This document shows, piece after piece, positions 12,801 to 22,914 of a stretch of 64,000 bases of DNA. The stretch is from NCBI GenBank assembly GCA_027405735.1, contig JAPEHQ010000001.1, forward strand, positions 3,658,001 through 3,722,000, in the 5' to 3' direction. The DNA is from Mucor racemosus (lineage: Eukaryota; Mucoromycota; Mucoromycetes; Mucorales; Mucoraceae). The notes beneath the pieces were generated by a model, which had not been told where the DNA came from, ran no database searches, and was given only the letters and a program-made list of their open reading frames with translations. A program made the translations under genes and the position numbers. How positions within the stretch are numbered: the first letter of the stretch is position 1; each line of letters starts with the position of its first letter.

Positions 12801-14890
12801 CTAATAATCGATTCCGGCAATGGGCAATGTGATTCAATAGGAATCAAATCATTTTTTCTCAAAGATTCCTTAATATACAATGAAAATTTCTCACGCTCCT
12901 CAACTGTACCTGCAGGTGCATTATCTGCTTCTAAGTCTTTACCTTCAAAATCTAAATTAATGTTCTCAAACATTTTCTCATCATGTTCCGTCGCATCCGA
13001 ATGTTGATGCTCACTATCAATTCGAAAAGCTACACCTGTTAACCCAATGTTCATTTTTGGTAACACATCAATTCCTAGTAATATGTCAAAATCTAAATCT
13101 TTCTCAAATTTTACGACTTCTAAAGAATGTTCAAATACGATTCCATTCGCATACTTGAATTTCAAAGGAAATGTAACTGCAATTCTTCTCACTGACTTAG
13201 ACAAAAACTTAAGATAACCATCAACTTTCTTCACATTTTTAATTTTCAAATTGTTTATTAAAAAATTTAAACTTATACAACTGATTTGAGAACCAGTATC
13301 GACCTTGCCAATGGCCTTACACACGCTTTCATCTCTACAAATCAATAAAGGGGTCAACAACGTAAAGAAATTAGTCTCAATTTTCTTCTCATTAGTTGAT
13401 GCTGACTTACATTGGAAACTAAGTTCCTCCATGAGATCGTCTTCCTCATCATTCTTTTCCTTTTCTTCATCTTTCTTGGCAGAAGAAGAAGAAGACGCAA
13501 CACTCGTAGCAAAAACCTCGTGAGATAAAGCAGTCCCAGAGGGACCGACACCAGGGGGCTTCTTACCACAATCATGGCCTCGAAAGAACTTCTCTCCACA
13601 TTTTACGCATTTTCCTTCAGCTCTTGCTTTCTTAAACCGCAAGAAAGCGCAATCCTTGGTAGCATGTGTGTCATTGTTTCCATGCTGCTCACAATGGAAT
13701 CTCTTGCTCACTCCGTTAGTACCAGCATCAGCACCAGCACCACCACGCTTAGATCCACCTCTTTTCCAAGCCGAAAACTTGCCAGAGGGCCCTTGAAACT
13801 CATTGACTCTTTCATTAGAAACCGGAGCCGCACCAGGCAACAACGAAGTTGCATGCGCATAGAAGCGATTATCATCACCCAACACATCTCTTGCTACTTG
13901 AGTAATACGATCGACAGTCCAGGCTTCACCTCCTTGTTCTCTTACTAAAGTAATTCGAACCGCAGTTTGAACCGGCAAAATAAGAGATGCCATGAACCGA
14001 TCGGCCACACGAGGATCATCCAGCTGTAGACCTGCATTGTATACTGCTTGCTGGAATCTACAGGAATAATCCATTATCGACTCAGAAACCTTCATTGTCA
14101 TTGTAAAGACTAAATCCGTATTACGACGAGTAATCACCGCCGACCCAAAACGTCTTGAAAAAACTGCCTTCGCTTCTGACCAAGATACGCATTTTAAAAG
14201 AGTCTTGTCGACCCATGCTCGTTCTCCATTTGGCATACACAACGGCAACAGTTTAGCCCACTGGGACTCCAAATCCAACGAAGACGAGTTCAATATGCTC
14301 TCAAATGTTCGTAAGTAATGATCTACACTCTCGAATACCTCTTCATTTGGAAATGCCTTCACCGCAGACGAGGACAACTGGAACTTGGGTAAGTCTCTGC
14401 GATTCAGAGCGAGACTTTCTCCTTTGGCTCTCTTGTTGGATACTACATGATCTGTTTCTCTCATCACTTCCGCTTTGTAGCTCATCAAATCTACAATAGC
14501 CTTCTTATTCTTGACTATTTTAGATAACGCATCGAGTCTCTCATTTGCCGATGAAGCATTTGCCACTTGCTTCATGAAAACCAAATTCTCTTCTCTCATG
14601 GTTTTAATAGCTTTTTCCACCAAAGCTCTCTCATCATTCTCCAATTCATCCACTACAGAGTTACTCGTAACAACACCAGAAGCCACACTACCTTCTTGTA
14701 TAGGCGAGAGCACCATGGAACCAGAAATACTGCCACCAGAACCAACTTCATTCAATTGTGGACCAGCAGGAACCTCAACACCAGGAACTGCATCACCAGC
14801 AGGGACAACCATGGGATCCATTTCGAAATCCTCCAATCCTTCAGGAAACAAGGAAGCATTAAAATCTTGAGGTGAGGCGGATGAGGACAT
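9854..14890 (-). CDS. Gag-Pol polyprotein of a chromodomain Ty3/gypsy retrotransposon, 1678 aa
   Basis: One uninterrupted frame encodes all retrotransposon functions. Order from the N-terminus: a Gag region (about 1-500) with a C-terminal CX2C zinc knuckle (CVKCGEKFFRGHDC); an aspartic protease with VDTGS (Asp about 531); reverse transcriptase with the polymerase motif FLDDI (Asp 877-878); RNase H (ACDASLYGAAAVIY); integrase with an HHCC zinc domain (HQFGHFG...CIECQKH) and the DDE core (SIDLAGP, Asp about 1288; SDHGTEF; NGSAES); and a chromodomain at about 1565-1620 (EYLIKWKGYGERMCSW) likely to guide integration to marked chromatin. The start ATG lies 57 bp inside the 5' LTR end. No stop or frameshift separates gag and pol, so they are probably made as one product. 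Because all motifs are present, this copy may be competent. Confidence 0.95.
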   Translation of the reverse strand: MSSSASPQDFNASLFPEGLEDFEMDPMVVPAGDAVPGVEVPAGPQLNEVGSGGSISGSMVLSPIQEGSVASGVVTSNSVVDELENDERALVEKAIKTMREENLVFMKQVANASSANERLDALSKIVKNKKAIVDLMSYKAEVMRETDHVVSNKRAKGESLALNRRDLPKFQLSSSAVKAFPNEEVFESVDHYLRTFESILNSSSLDLESQWAKLLPLCMPNGERAWVDKTLLKCVSWSEAKAVFSRRFGSAVITRRNTDLVFTMTMKVSESIMDYSCRFQQAVYNAGLQLDDPRVADRFMASLILPVQTAVRITLVREQGGEAWTVDRITQVARDVLGDDNRFYAHATSLLPGAAPVSNERVNEFQGPSGKFSAWKRGGSKRGGAGADAGTNGVSKRFHCEQHGNNDTHATKDCAFLRFKKARAEGKCVKCGEKFFRGHDCGKKPPGVGPSGTALSHEVFATSVASSSSSAKKDEEKEKNDEEDDLMEELSFQCKSASTNEKKIETNFFTLLTPLLICRDESVCKAIGKVDTGSQISCISLNFLINNLKIKNVKKVDGYLKFLSKSVRRIAVTFPLKFKYANGIVFEHSLEVVKFEKDLDFDILLGIDVLPKMNIGLTGVAFRIDSEHQHSDATEHDEKMFENINLDFEGKDLEADNAPAGTVEEREKFSLYIKESLRKNDLIPIESHCPLPESIIRLPTKEGATAHRRPYPIAESLKPVVEKQINEWLRTETIGRSRINSSFNGPLLVVPKRDKSGNIVDHRVCLDVRLLNSILPPPYNFPIPLVKDIFENLRGMSFFGTADLKNAYHRFSIEKSSQIKCSFSFNGQGFYFKKGCFGLNLLPSQFQFTLSTLLSGLQQVKDKETGQVVSTTQNFLDDIIIAGIDFEHYKVAVKTVIDRLTEAKLILQPSKCHFMQKKVRLLGFVVDDKGIRVDKSKCTNVANWPRPVSKKQIQQFMGLVNYLRSHIPMIYRVAAPITDLIKDNKDVVKNWTSAHTECFEAIKKILQADLLLNYPDFEKDFIIACDASLYGAAAVIYQEDDKGRHKYVGFISSTLSPAQRRWSTTKRELYAIVLALKKFRSYIYGRPFRVLTDHRALVYLHSQKVVNPMMAGWIETLLDYNFEVIHLPGAMNIFPDLLSRLYPPIETNSNQLLLEESEAQSNMRSKKNFKQRKSGKVVKKTKYSNDRALNIFATQLVENKKENLDYLTPPDEDRDGILQEIHQFGHFGAQAIVRELHSQGLHWTNVYEDARRLVSSCIECQKHNISKRGWHPLKNVVAIQPMSQVSIDLAGPLTPTFEGYVYILVITDICTKYIIVRPLKTKESTSIARELIKVFGDYSFPLVIQSDHGTEFENAVLQAISANLGIQRNYSTPYAPRSNGSAESSVKIVLNALRKMSKSNAREWSDYLPLVQLSINRYIKSKSLTSPFSLMFARRVTLPDDYANKDKYAIPKDIMSIEELEERIEYMHNMVFPAINEREKKINELMRKRFDDNHMLVDIPVGSHVMVKVRQRPSKLSPIYDGPYTVIRRNQGGSYELKDEMNEILHRNYVPSELKVVNVDEKSIEDEYFEIEAIRDHRGKAANREYLIKWKGYGERMCSWITADDVSDPHILQKYWKKHVQLQKQEEDRIFHQASPVPETNKRKQSSSTTALRNNSQLSKKQRTTRSSSASSTGQSGV

Positions 14891-14947
14891 CAGTAAGTAA
14901 ATTTTTGATTTGTAAATATATAATAAGTAGTAATTAACTTTAAAAAA

Positions 14948-15494
14948 TGTTTAAATATACACAATGAATAACTAGAAAATAAAGTTAAAACTAGATATAT
15001 TTATTGAGTATATTGTAGGTAAAAAGATAACGAATCCATCTCGAACGACATCAGGATTCAGGGTATTTATATGTTTTGGAAGCGTGGATATAGAGTCTAC
15101 AATACAGAGTGTATGAAAGTATGATTTCATCTTCTTGAAGAACTAGTTGATTACAACATGATGATATAATAGGTTGGCCATAGCAAGTTTAGTAGGATAC
15201 GACCAAGTTAAGTATATAGGATCTTCATGCTTGATTTACTTTAGACCGTGAATGTTGATACAAATGGAATAGTTGAATTCCATTTCCAGGAACGAGTTCA
15301 TGATTGGCTCACTTCAGGATCTCAGGCTACACCATTTCATCATAGACTAAATGTAACATAACTAAATGAAATAAAATTGGCATACATCATTATCACCTCA
15401 TACTCATCCTTCTATGCTAAGAATAATGTCTACATAATCCTTTGAGCACTTCTACTAGTAATACATGTACCCAGTATAGTCTATGTCCTAAACA
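14948..15494 (-). repeat. 5' LTR of the gypsy element (547 bp)
   Basis: Read on the minus strand it begins TGTTTAGGACATAGAC and ends TATTTAAACA, with a TATA-like ACATATAAATACCC and a downstream AATAAATAT as possible promoter and poly(A) signals. Same length as the 3' LTR. Confidence 0.95.
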
Positions 15495-16088
15495 CTCATC
15501 GGTAAATATAACACGTTTCCAGTCCTCCAAAGTCCAATCAATTCTGTTTTTGCACCAGCGGAGGCGATCCTTTGCATTTGCGTCACTAATTTCTGGCTTT
15601 TTTATCTTAGGTAATGCGCCTAAACCATTATCCCGAAGAGCTCTACGTACAGTATTCGCACTGACATTAACGTGGAGATTACCACGAAGCTCTCTTTTGA
15701 CTTGTACCGCATTATCCAAGCCACCTTTAGTGATTTTATGGACAGAATATCTCTTATCCGCAGTAGTCAGCTTAGATGGTCGGCCTCCTTTAAGTTTTTC
15801 TCGGTCAGGACAGGCCTTTTTTCAAATACGACATACTGTGGCTTGACTAACATTTACACGACGAGTAATTTCCGATACGGTATGGCCTGAATTTAACAGA
15901 GAGATAACGTCATTACGTTTGGCATCTGATACAGTCTTCATTCTGATGATTTCGCTTGAAAGTACTAGTAAAAAAGGTAAGGTAAAAGTTGAAAAACATC
16001 TCATATATTTTCCGCATATTTCTCTGTTTTATAAGATATCCAGCGTTAATGTACAAGTTGTGGGTTACTAAATTGTAATTTTTACCCT

Positions 16089-16300
16089 ATGCTTCCAAAA
16101 CCCTTTCAATGATGTACACATTTTGAATTTATATAGTTCTTGCGGAACTTTAAATAATCAGGTCAAACGTTTTGCAAATTATTTGCAATATGTTAAATTA
16201 CTTATAATAGAAATTTCATATATCTCCGATTGAAACTGCGAAAGTTATGGCTAGTTTCATTCAAAATTCCAAAACATTGAAAGGGTTTTGGAACTCACTG
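16089..16300. repeat. Right terminal inverted repeat of the Tc1/mariner element
   Basis: Inverse of 8188-8400, with the same doubled inner/outer motif. It ends in CTCACTG at the TA target dinucleotide. Confidence 0.93.
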
Positions 16301-16507
16301 TATGATTGCCATGTGCGTATAAGTAAAATGTTTATTAAAGTAAGCAGCTTATTAGAATTTTGTCTTGTTATGCAGTATTTTATGAGCAGCACTTGGAAAT
16401 TAGGTTATTTTATTATTATCAAGAAGCGTTTTTAGTATTTAGTTTCACGGCAACTTGGATCAGTATTCATTAGAGGTCCTCTAATATTTTTAATTATGTT
16501 CAATATA

Positions 16508-17780
16508 AAAAGTGCGCCGTAAGTTATATGTGCACTTTGGTGATGATTTTCTCGACACACAGTAGGTCAAGGACGATGACACCCTTTGGGGTCAGCATGT
16601 TGAAGATGTGTCCTTACTCTCATGTAAAGTTGGAATTCATTAAGATCGTAATCCGCTGAGATAGAGTTTCTGCTGTCGATTTTTTACAGTTGTAAAAAAG
16701 TAGGTTTCAGGTAGTTTTTAAATAATTTTCGAATGTTTTCGCCCAATGTTGAATCAAATCATGTAAAATCTTCAGAGAAGATGTGCCTTTACTTCATAGG
16801 CCATTGATACCTCTCGGAAAATAGAAATATTAACACCAGAATATAAGTGCACTGGTCAAACATTGATCAAAATTGACCAAGGTTGACCTAAAATTGATTA
16901 TAAAAAACTGAACACCTAAATCGAGGTATTAATTTTTGTATTTACAAGATAGAGCCAACTCTAAGTTACTCTGCATTTTTTGTTTCAGCAAAAAATATTG
17001 ATTTTTCGTCGAGATAATTAAAATAATAGTCCATACCACAGCTTAAAACCTATCATAACGGGGTTTCAAAATTGATTTGAAAAAGTGACGGAAAAATAAT
17101 TCGAAAAACAAAATCGTTTAAATGCTCATGAACTCCAAAGTAAGTCAACCTAACGTATTAAATAGTTTTTGTACAGTTTTAAATTCTGCACCCATTGAAA
17201 TAAAATTTAAAAAAATGTTTCAAATAAAAGTTTGCGAAAAATGTAATTGAAATTTTGAAGGTTTTTTGAAGATACACATCACTTTTTATAAGCATATTTT
17301 AAATTTAAATAATGGAGATAATGCATAGCAAAATCATCTATTGATCGAGCTATTATTTAACCTTTTAACTGCATTTTTTGTAGAGAAAACGAGATTTTCG
17401 TCCAATTTTTTTTTGAAATTCAGAATTTGGGATGAGGGTATACAAGGAAAAATTGAGGTTAGAAATAAAGGTACCACTTTGTACACATTTTTGAAGATAT
17501 CTCTACGAAAAATCAATAATTTGAAAAAAACTAAGTTGGATCCGAGAGAGCTCAACAAGCTTGATGACATGAATGTAAAAAAGGCGTAGCTCAATTTAAC
17601 GAATATTTTGAAATTTACTATGAAAATCCCAAAAATTTGGGAAAAATAAAATTGCTCAGAATTTTTCATACTGAAATATGTTATAGAGTGCTCTAAAACA
17701 AGTAAGTTTGATTATTAAAAAGTGTCAATATTACTTAATATTCTGTAGAGATATGAAACCTCAAAGTTTTAATTTTAATT
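16508..17780 (+). repeat. Dispersed non-coding repeat rep-6, copy a
   Basis: Related sequence recurs at about 27650-29720 (rearranged), 41880-42556 plus 48379-48420 (inverse, split by the Cryptons) and 63340-64000. A diagnostic shared segment is the one around TTCTCRACACACAGTAGGT at 16549 and 29449. No credible coding frame. The 10-bp sequence AAAATAATAG at 17020-17029 is an unoccupied counterpart of the Crypton insertion site. Confidence 0.75.
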
Positions 17781-17893
17781 TTTTTTTTATAGGGAAATAA
17801 GTTTTTATTAAAATTATTTCATTGTTTAATGTCCTACTAGCGTACCCGGACTAGGGAAGAGAAGAGTAAGACAGGGTAAATGGGGGACATGTT

Positions 17894-18460
17894 CTAAATG
17901 ATTGAATGAATATTTTCTTGGGAGTGTAAAATAAATAAAGCTAATTGAATGGATGATAAAACATGAGAGGGAACGAAAGGAATGAAATCAAAAACGGAGC
18001 GGTAGTGAGAATTCCAAATGGCCTGTTGAATGCATGCAAATACTTGAGAAACGAATAAGTCAGAATATGGTAAAGAAGGAGTACGAGTGTTGGAGGATGT
18101 CATGTGTAAAAAATCAAGATACTGGTTATAGGTACAAGAGATGAGTGTTGGATCAATGTATAAAGAGAGTGCTGTAGTCCAGACAAGGTATTTTAGAGGA
18201 CAAGAGAACAGAAAGTGCTCGGTAGTTTCAATTTGGTGATGCGCAGGACACAGAGAACATTTGTCTGAGTACTCTGATGGCATGAAGAGATGAAGTTTCT
18301 TTTTCGTTGTGATTTTTTTATGAAGTATCCGGTACCAAGTTTTGCGTGCATTCAAAGGGATATGGAGTTTCCAAAACGTTTTCCATTTTGACGAAGAAAG
18401 AGTGGAGTTTGGAGGAGGAGGACTAGATGAAGGTAAAGTTTTAAAATATTTAGTAGACAT
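17894..18460 (-). pseudogene. LINE (non-LTR retrotransposon) C-terminal remnant with RVT zinc-binding region
   Basis: The 188-codon frame carries KWKTFWKLHIPLNARKTWYR followed by KCSLCPAHHQIETTEHFLFS and CPLKYLVW. This is the pattern of the zinc-binding domain (zf-RVT) that follows reverse transcriptase in fungal LINE elements: a W..LW/F..I..P...W..L motif, then CXXC...H..F.CP....VW. The reverse transcriptase itself is absent upstream, so this is a 5'-truncated copy, the usual product of incomplete target-primed reverse transcription. The nominal start within it is not a real gene start. Not functional. Confidence 0.75.
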
Positions 18461-18821
18461 ATATGAAATAGCAGAGCGATTGTTAGATGTAACAAGGTTT
18501 TAATTTTTAGCAGTGAAATACACGTGAAAATCTGAAACATTAGCACCAAAAAATTAATATCAACTGCAAAAAATAGGGTATTTCCGGATACTCGTTTTTG
18601 GATTGAAGTTGAACATCTCAGGCACATTGGCATATAATGTTTTCCTGGTGTTATTTAGCGGGAAAAAAAATAGAGCAGGGATGAAAAGTGAGACCCAGTT
18701 TTTAAAAGAAAAAGCAGTAAATTTTACATGCTTTTGAGTCTTTCATGAGATATAAAATGAAATTGAAAACATATCGTGTAATGCGACCAGTTCATATCTA
18801 CTTATTAGTGTCTAATATATA

Positions 18822-19132
18822 TCCCCTTCAACGTCCAAGCACATTTAGCGCAGCATTGAAACAAGGAAACTCACAAGCTCTGCAATAACGGTTAAATTAT
18901 GATTGATCCATTTCAATCCATAGATTACTATCAAACAGATCTAATGGTTCAATAGTGCCTTAAATTACATCTCAGGATCTCAATGTCAAATCAATATAAA
19001 AGACCATACTTTTACATCTAAATAAACGATATCTTGTTTTTATTATACAGTTGAAGAACTGATTAATTGCTCATTCTTTTATAATTGTATTCTTTTTTTA
19101 AGTACTATTTATCAATCCTGAAAATATACGAC
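18822..19132 (+). repeat. Dispersed LTR-like repeat rep-1, copy 1 (5' truncated)
   Basis: Shares a long segment starting at CCAAGCACATTTAGCGCAGC with copies at 23866-24343, 26737-27246, 33909-34422 (inverse) and 37778-38203. All end near TATACGACA and contain TAAATAAACGATAT, a poly(A)-like signal. It is non-coding and looks like a solo LTR, but I could not fix its 5' end or a target duplication. Confidence 0.75.
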
Positions 19133-19213
19133 ATGTACAGTATAAATACATCCATAGTGTCACGAACCTGTCAATCTTAATCTATTATTATACTACTAGC
19201 TTAATCACACCAT

Positions 19214-19562
19214 TGTTACGCCAGGAGATTATATCAATCTCAAAGCTAAAATATGTACTAAATCATTTAATAAAAATAAAGGAAAACTGTTATAAAATGA
19301 AAGAGCACACTAAAACTAAAGAACTTTATTATAAGATCGAACTATCTTCTTTTATATTCACATTCTCTAATTATATGACCTGTTTAAAGGAGTCTATTTA
19401 TATATATACATATATCCAATCAAGTCTAGGTGACACACACTAGTTCCATATTCTTGTATAAAACGGAGCTTCATAACATAATACACAGCAATGTAGAACT
19501 TAACATATCAAACTGTGTCGTAATCTTAACCAAGGAATGCACCCAGATCTGTGGATGCAACA
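19214..19562 (+). repeat. Solo LTR, 349 bp, target duplication ACCAT
   Basis: Begins TGTTACGCCAGGAG and ends GGATGCAACA. Direct 5-bp copies of ACCAT occur at 19209-19213 and 19563-19567. No internal retrotransposon sequence remains, so it is the product of LTR-LTR recombination. A second, decayed copy is at 33534-33893. Confidence 0.9.
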
Positions 19563-19567
19563 ACCAT

Positions 19568-20214
19568 ACATTATTACCTTATTCGAATTGCATATCAATC
19601 TCCAGCTTATGCAAGACATTCTATTACTACCCTCACTGCGGCACAACCAATGACCACATTACAATATCAACTTACTCGCATTCAAGCTATTATAGAGTAA
19701 TTCAGTAACACTGTGTCCCTGAAGTCTAGTTCTTGAAGGGAACTAGACTCTTGAATAATTTAGTATAAATAACAATCTTATTTTCATAATTCCTTTTATT
19801 TCTTCGTCAGTTCTCCTCGTCATTTCCCTTATTATATATTTTTTTGAAACAAACCTGAGCATAACAAATAAGTCTTTGTCTATGTCTCTTACCCCTAATA
19901 TAATATAACCCTGCTGATAGCAAGTACTGTATATAGTGCGTATTATCTCGTATTTAATGCAAGCAATTCGTCCATGTTTTTTTAGTAGTACAGTAAATAA
20001 TATAAGCAATGAAAAAATAACGAAATATTTGCTTGCCTCCGGGTAAATTTTTGAAAAATAAATATTTTTCTGAAATTCCCAAATGCGCATATCCTTTTTT
20101 TAAAAACATGAAAATAATTTATAAAGAAATCTTTTTCGAATAAGAAATACTAACATGTATTTGAATACAAGGAAGAATATTTCTATATTCTAAAATTAAA
20201 CGAATATTTTGTAT
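19568..20214. other. Gene-free AT-rich interval
   Basis: Nothing recognisable between the solo LTR and the rep-3 copy that hosts the piggyBac insertion. Confidence 0.65.
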
Positions 20215-20369
20215 ATCTTATTTTTATATATCCTTTAAATTTGTGATTTTGTAGACTTTTTTTGAATCTAGTTGTAGCATATTATACTTTTCAAGTAAAA
20301 TCTTGTTATTAGACTAATGTTGTATGTTGTATTTTATACTCTACATAAAATAAATCTTTAAATAATTAA

Positions 20370-22914
20370 CAAGCAGAGATTACCCCGATCGGCCCATTTG
20401 GGCCGACCATTTAAAAATAAATTTTTCTCCACAAAGACTATATATAAAGTAATGATTAAGTCTGCCATGAGAAGACAGTGTTTCTCTATATGATCTTTTT
20501 TGTTTTTTTCAAAAAAAGTGAAAAATGAGCCATTAATCGTCCATCTTGTAAAGGCTGTTTTTCAAAAATTGAGTACGCCCATTTGGGCCGACTTTTTAGA
20601 CAGTTGGTATTCTTGAAAGTTAGGACAATTTTATTTAAAAAAATTAATAGAAATATACTTGCAGTTACAAAGAATTATTTACATGTTGTTGGCAAGCCCA
20701 AACGTCCTGTAAATGTGCAGTATAGCACGATTTACACATAGGTGTATGTGGGTCGCAGCTACACGATTTTTCCACTCTTGTACCACATAAGCCAGAACGA
20801 TAGCAACTATCACATCCTAATCTGATGCGTTTTTTACCATCCTCTCCTTTCATGGTGACATACAAATGCGTTCCACAGCTTCTAAGTACTCTTTGGTCAT
20901 TGGAAATCGACTCAGTGGCATCAGGGCCACGAACCAACTCCTCACAATGCGAAAGAAGGGTCCAAGCCAAAGTATCCTTGAAGGAACTATGGGATATTTC
21001 CCCATCTTTTGCGAATACTCGAAGAGAGCTAAACGCATTAGCTTCACAAATACCCAAGGAGAAGCCGAAGAAACGCATCTCCTACCTTTCAGTGGAAATG
21101 ATATGGTGGTAAGAAGTCATATTATCACGAAGATTGTTGGCAGCATCAACGGAACCTAGTATTGCAATCATCAGTATATGCTTTTAATGTACGCAAAATA
21201 TCTACTCACTCTTATGAGTTTCATACTCATCTACTACAGCAGGTCGTCTGATAGTTACTTGTTGACCATCACAGCCTACAAATGTTTTTTGACCTGACAT
21301 AATTGTAGTACCACACGACGATACAAAGGCCTTAACCTTCTTATCGCGATAGGCACATACAAAAATTCTACCACTACTAAGGTCGTTTTTCATCATCGTG
21401 TAATGACTACCATGAGCCTCTTCCACTTGCTCTACGATATCAGTAGTAGGCATACCTCGGGGCCAGTAACGACGCTTTGTTACCTGCATGATGGAATATA
21501 ATCCAAGATTAGATAACATTGTTGTCATCTCTGGTGACCCAAACCAAGAATCCGCAATCACGGTGCGACCACTACCAAACCAAGGTTTTACCAGGCGTTT
21601 GACAGTTGCTGTCAGCTTACGCATACCAGCATCATTATCATACTCCTTAGGTTTAGGATTGCCTACAGTATCCATACGTACAATGCAGAAAGTGTGGTGG
21701 TCAGCCAATGTTTTGAATTCTTGACCGATGGGATGAGGCTTTCTTGGGACCTTTTTCAAGTTGGGCATTCCAACACCTAGCCATTGATTTATTGACTCAT
21801 CAATTACCAAATACTTACCAGGTTCTAAACAAGCTGGCATGTGGCTGTTGAATGCATCAATGGTTGAGCGAATCTGATACAAAGGATCAAGCTGTTGCTT
21901 TTCAGCAGAGTGGACTTCAAAACAATGCATGCGCATAATATCATTAAATCGTTTGAACAACATATATCTCGAGAAGTTGATGCTCATCATAAAATGACTT
22001 GATCCTTGTCTCCAATATGCCTTACGGTCTGAATGTTTAAGTACTATCATGACAGTGAGGAGCGCAATCCACATCAAATACTCATTGAAAGTAAGATCAG
22101 ACCAAGAATTGTTAACATTTCTTGCATGAATGTTGATGTTACCAATGATGCGATGAAAGTGGGCCAATGGTAAAAAAAAACAAGAAATATTCCAAGGGAG
22201 TGGCATATTTTGCATTGGATAACATTAGCTTTGCTTTCTCATTTTGATAACTTACATTACAAAGCCTGTTATCAATAAAAACTTCTCCAGCACTCCACCC
22301 TTCAGCAGGAATCAAGTCAATCTCAACATCTTCCTCTTCTTCTTCCTAAATAGCGTCCTCCAGAAGGTCCTCGCTCGCGATGGGTACGTTAACAACCTCT
22401 GGAGCTACTGTACTTTCGGAAACAGGGACTTCAACAGGACCAAGATACTTGATACAACCTTGCTTAATGGTCAATGTAATACCTGGTACCTCGTTCAAGA
22501 CAACATCATACAGAACACTGTTGTTGACCTCTGAACGGCCAGTTGTCACTCCCTTGAAGCTCAAAAGGGGTGTATTCCAATCGTACTTATCGCGTAAGAT
22601 GCTTTCAGCCTCTACATTGTTGATGAAACGTTTGCTTATTGATACAAGTACGTTAATAGCGAGTTTACTGTTAGCGGGAGGCATGACTTTCAGATTTTTG
22701 AATATAAATTAGGGAAAGTTTAAAAGCAAAATTTAATAAATAGTAAATAATGAAAATAATTTCAAACAAAAAAAAATATCAATGTATGCCCTGAACTTCT
22801 GAAGCCAAATATGAGATTTTAAAAAATCAAATTCCCTTCCATTCAAAAACGTTGATTTATTGTCGGCTCATTTGGGCTGAATCGGCCCAAATGGGCTGAC
22901 CTAATTCCAACTTG
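20370..22914 (-). mobile_element. piggyBac-type DNA transposon, inactive, 2545 bp
   Basis: Flanked by TTAA at 20366-20369 and 22915-22918. The ends are inverted: the outer CAAG is followed 15-20 bp inward by the near-palindrome GGCCCATTTGGGCC on the left and its relative on the right. The motif recurs at 20577-20591 and 22864-22879, likely transposase-binding sites. It carries a decayed DDE_Tnp_1_7-type transposase on the minus strand. Confidence 0.93.
20665..22684 (-). pseudogene. piggyBac transposase pseudogene
   Basis: Reads from ATG at 22682-22684 (MPPANSKLAINVLVSISKRF) to a C-terminal cysteine-rich zinc domain (LGCDSCYRSGLCGTRV ... MCKSCYTAHLQDVWACQQH) at 20665. Catalytic Asp motifs of the DDE_Tnp_1_7 domain are present (KYLVIDESINQW, VIADSWFGSPE). 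Lesions: a TAG at about 22347-22349 within an acidic stretch; one extra T in the 9-T run near 22172-22180, which shifts the frame just before LPLAHFHRIIGNINIHARN; and a TAG at 21082-21084 where a Trp is expected. A 54-nt intron (21209-21156, GTGAGT...CTAG) joins the main and C-terminal coding parts in frame. Three independent lesions mean the copy cannot transpose on its own, although its ends might still be recognised. Confidence 0.9.

Larger units (their letters stand above)
9025..15494 (-). mobile_element. Complete Ty3/gypsy chromovirus (chromodomain LTR retrotransposon)
   Basis: Two 547-bp LTRs bound a 5.4-kb interior with one open gag-pol frame. The 5-bp target duplication CTCAT is present at 9020-9024 and 15495-15499. 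Gene order protease, reverse transcriptase, RNase H, integrase and a C-terminal chromodomain places it in the chromovirus branch of Ty3/gypsy. LTR identity (I found no difference by reading) and the open frame point to very recent insertion into the already dead Tc1 element, or at least to no decay since. Confidence 0.96.
8435..15941 (-). pseudogene. Tc1-family transposase pseudogene, two halves (15941-15495 and 9024-8435)
   Basis: The N-terminal half starts at ATG 15939-15941 (MKTVSDAKRNDVISLL) with a helix-turn-helix (GHTVSEITRRVNVSQATV). A TGA stop breaks the frame at 15822-15824; beyond it the same frame continues through KLKGGRPSKL and a second helix-turn-helix (NVSANTVRRALRDNGL) to FTDE. 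There the gypsy element is inserted. The frame resumes at 9024 with AIINRFNSDGRIWCWKRDSE, then ILQQDNDSKHTS and SPDLNPIENMW. The second Asp and the Glu are 34 residues apart, so this is a DD34E catalytic triad. The protein would cut and paste DNA at TA sites. The in-frame stop and the 6.5-kb insertion make this copy non-functional. No other frameshift is needed to join the halves. Confidence 0.92.
8188..16300 (-). mobile_element. Tc1/mariner element (DD34E), inactivated and split by a gypsy retrotransposon
   Basis: The element starts with CAGTGAGTTCC at 8188 and ends with the inverse at 16300, flanked on each side by TA (8186-8187 and 16301-16302), the hallmark target duplication of this superfamily. 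Inverted repeats are about 213 bp. The transposase reads on the minus strand and is interrupted after its first catalytic Asp block by a 6.47-kb LTR retrotransposon. Without the insert and one target duplication the element would be about 1.64 kb, a normal Tc1/mariner size. Confidence 0.93.

Noticed and set aside
17334..17669. Overlapping frames on both strands in rep-6 copy a
   Set aside because: Not preserved in the other rep-6 copies (28538-28780 differs in frame), so not protein coding.
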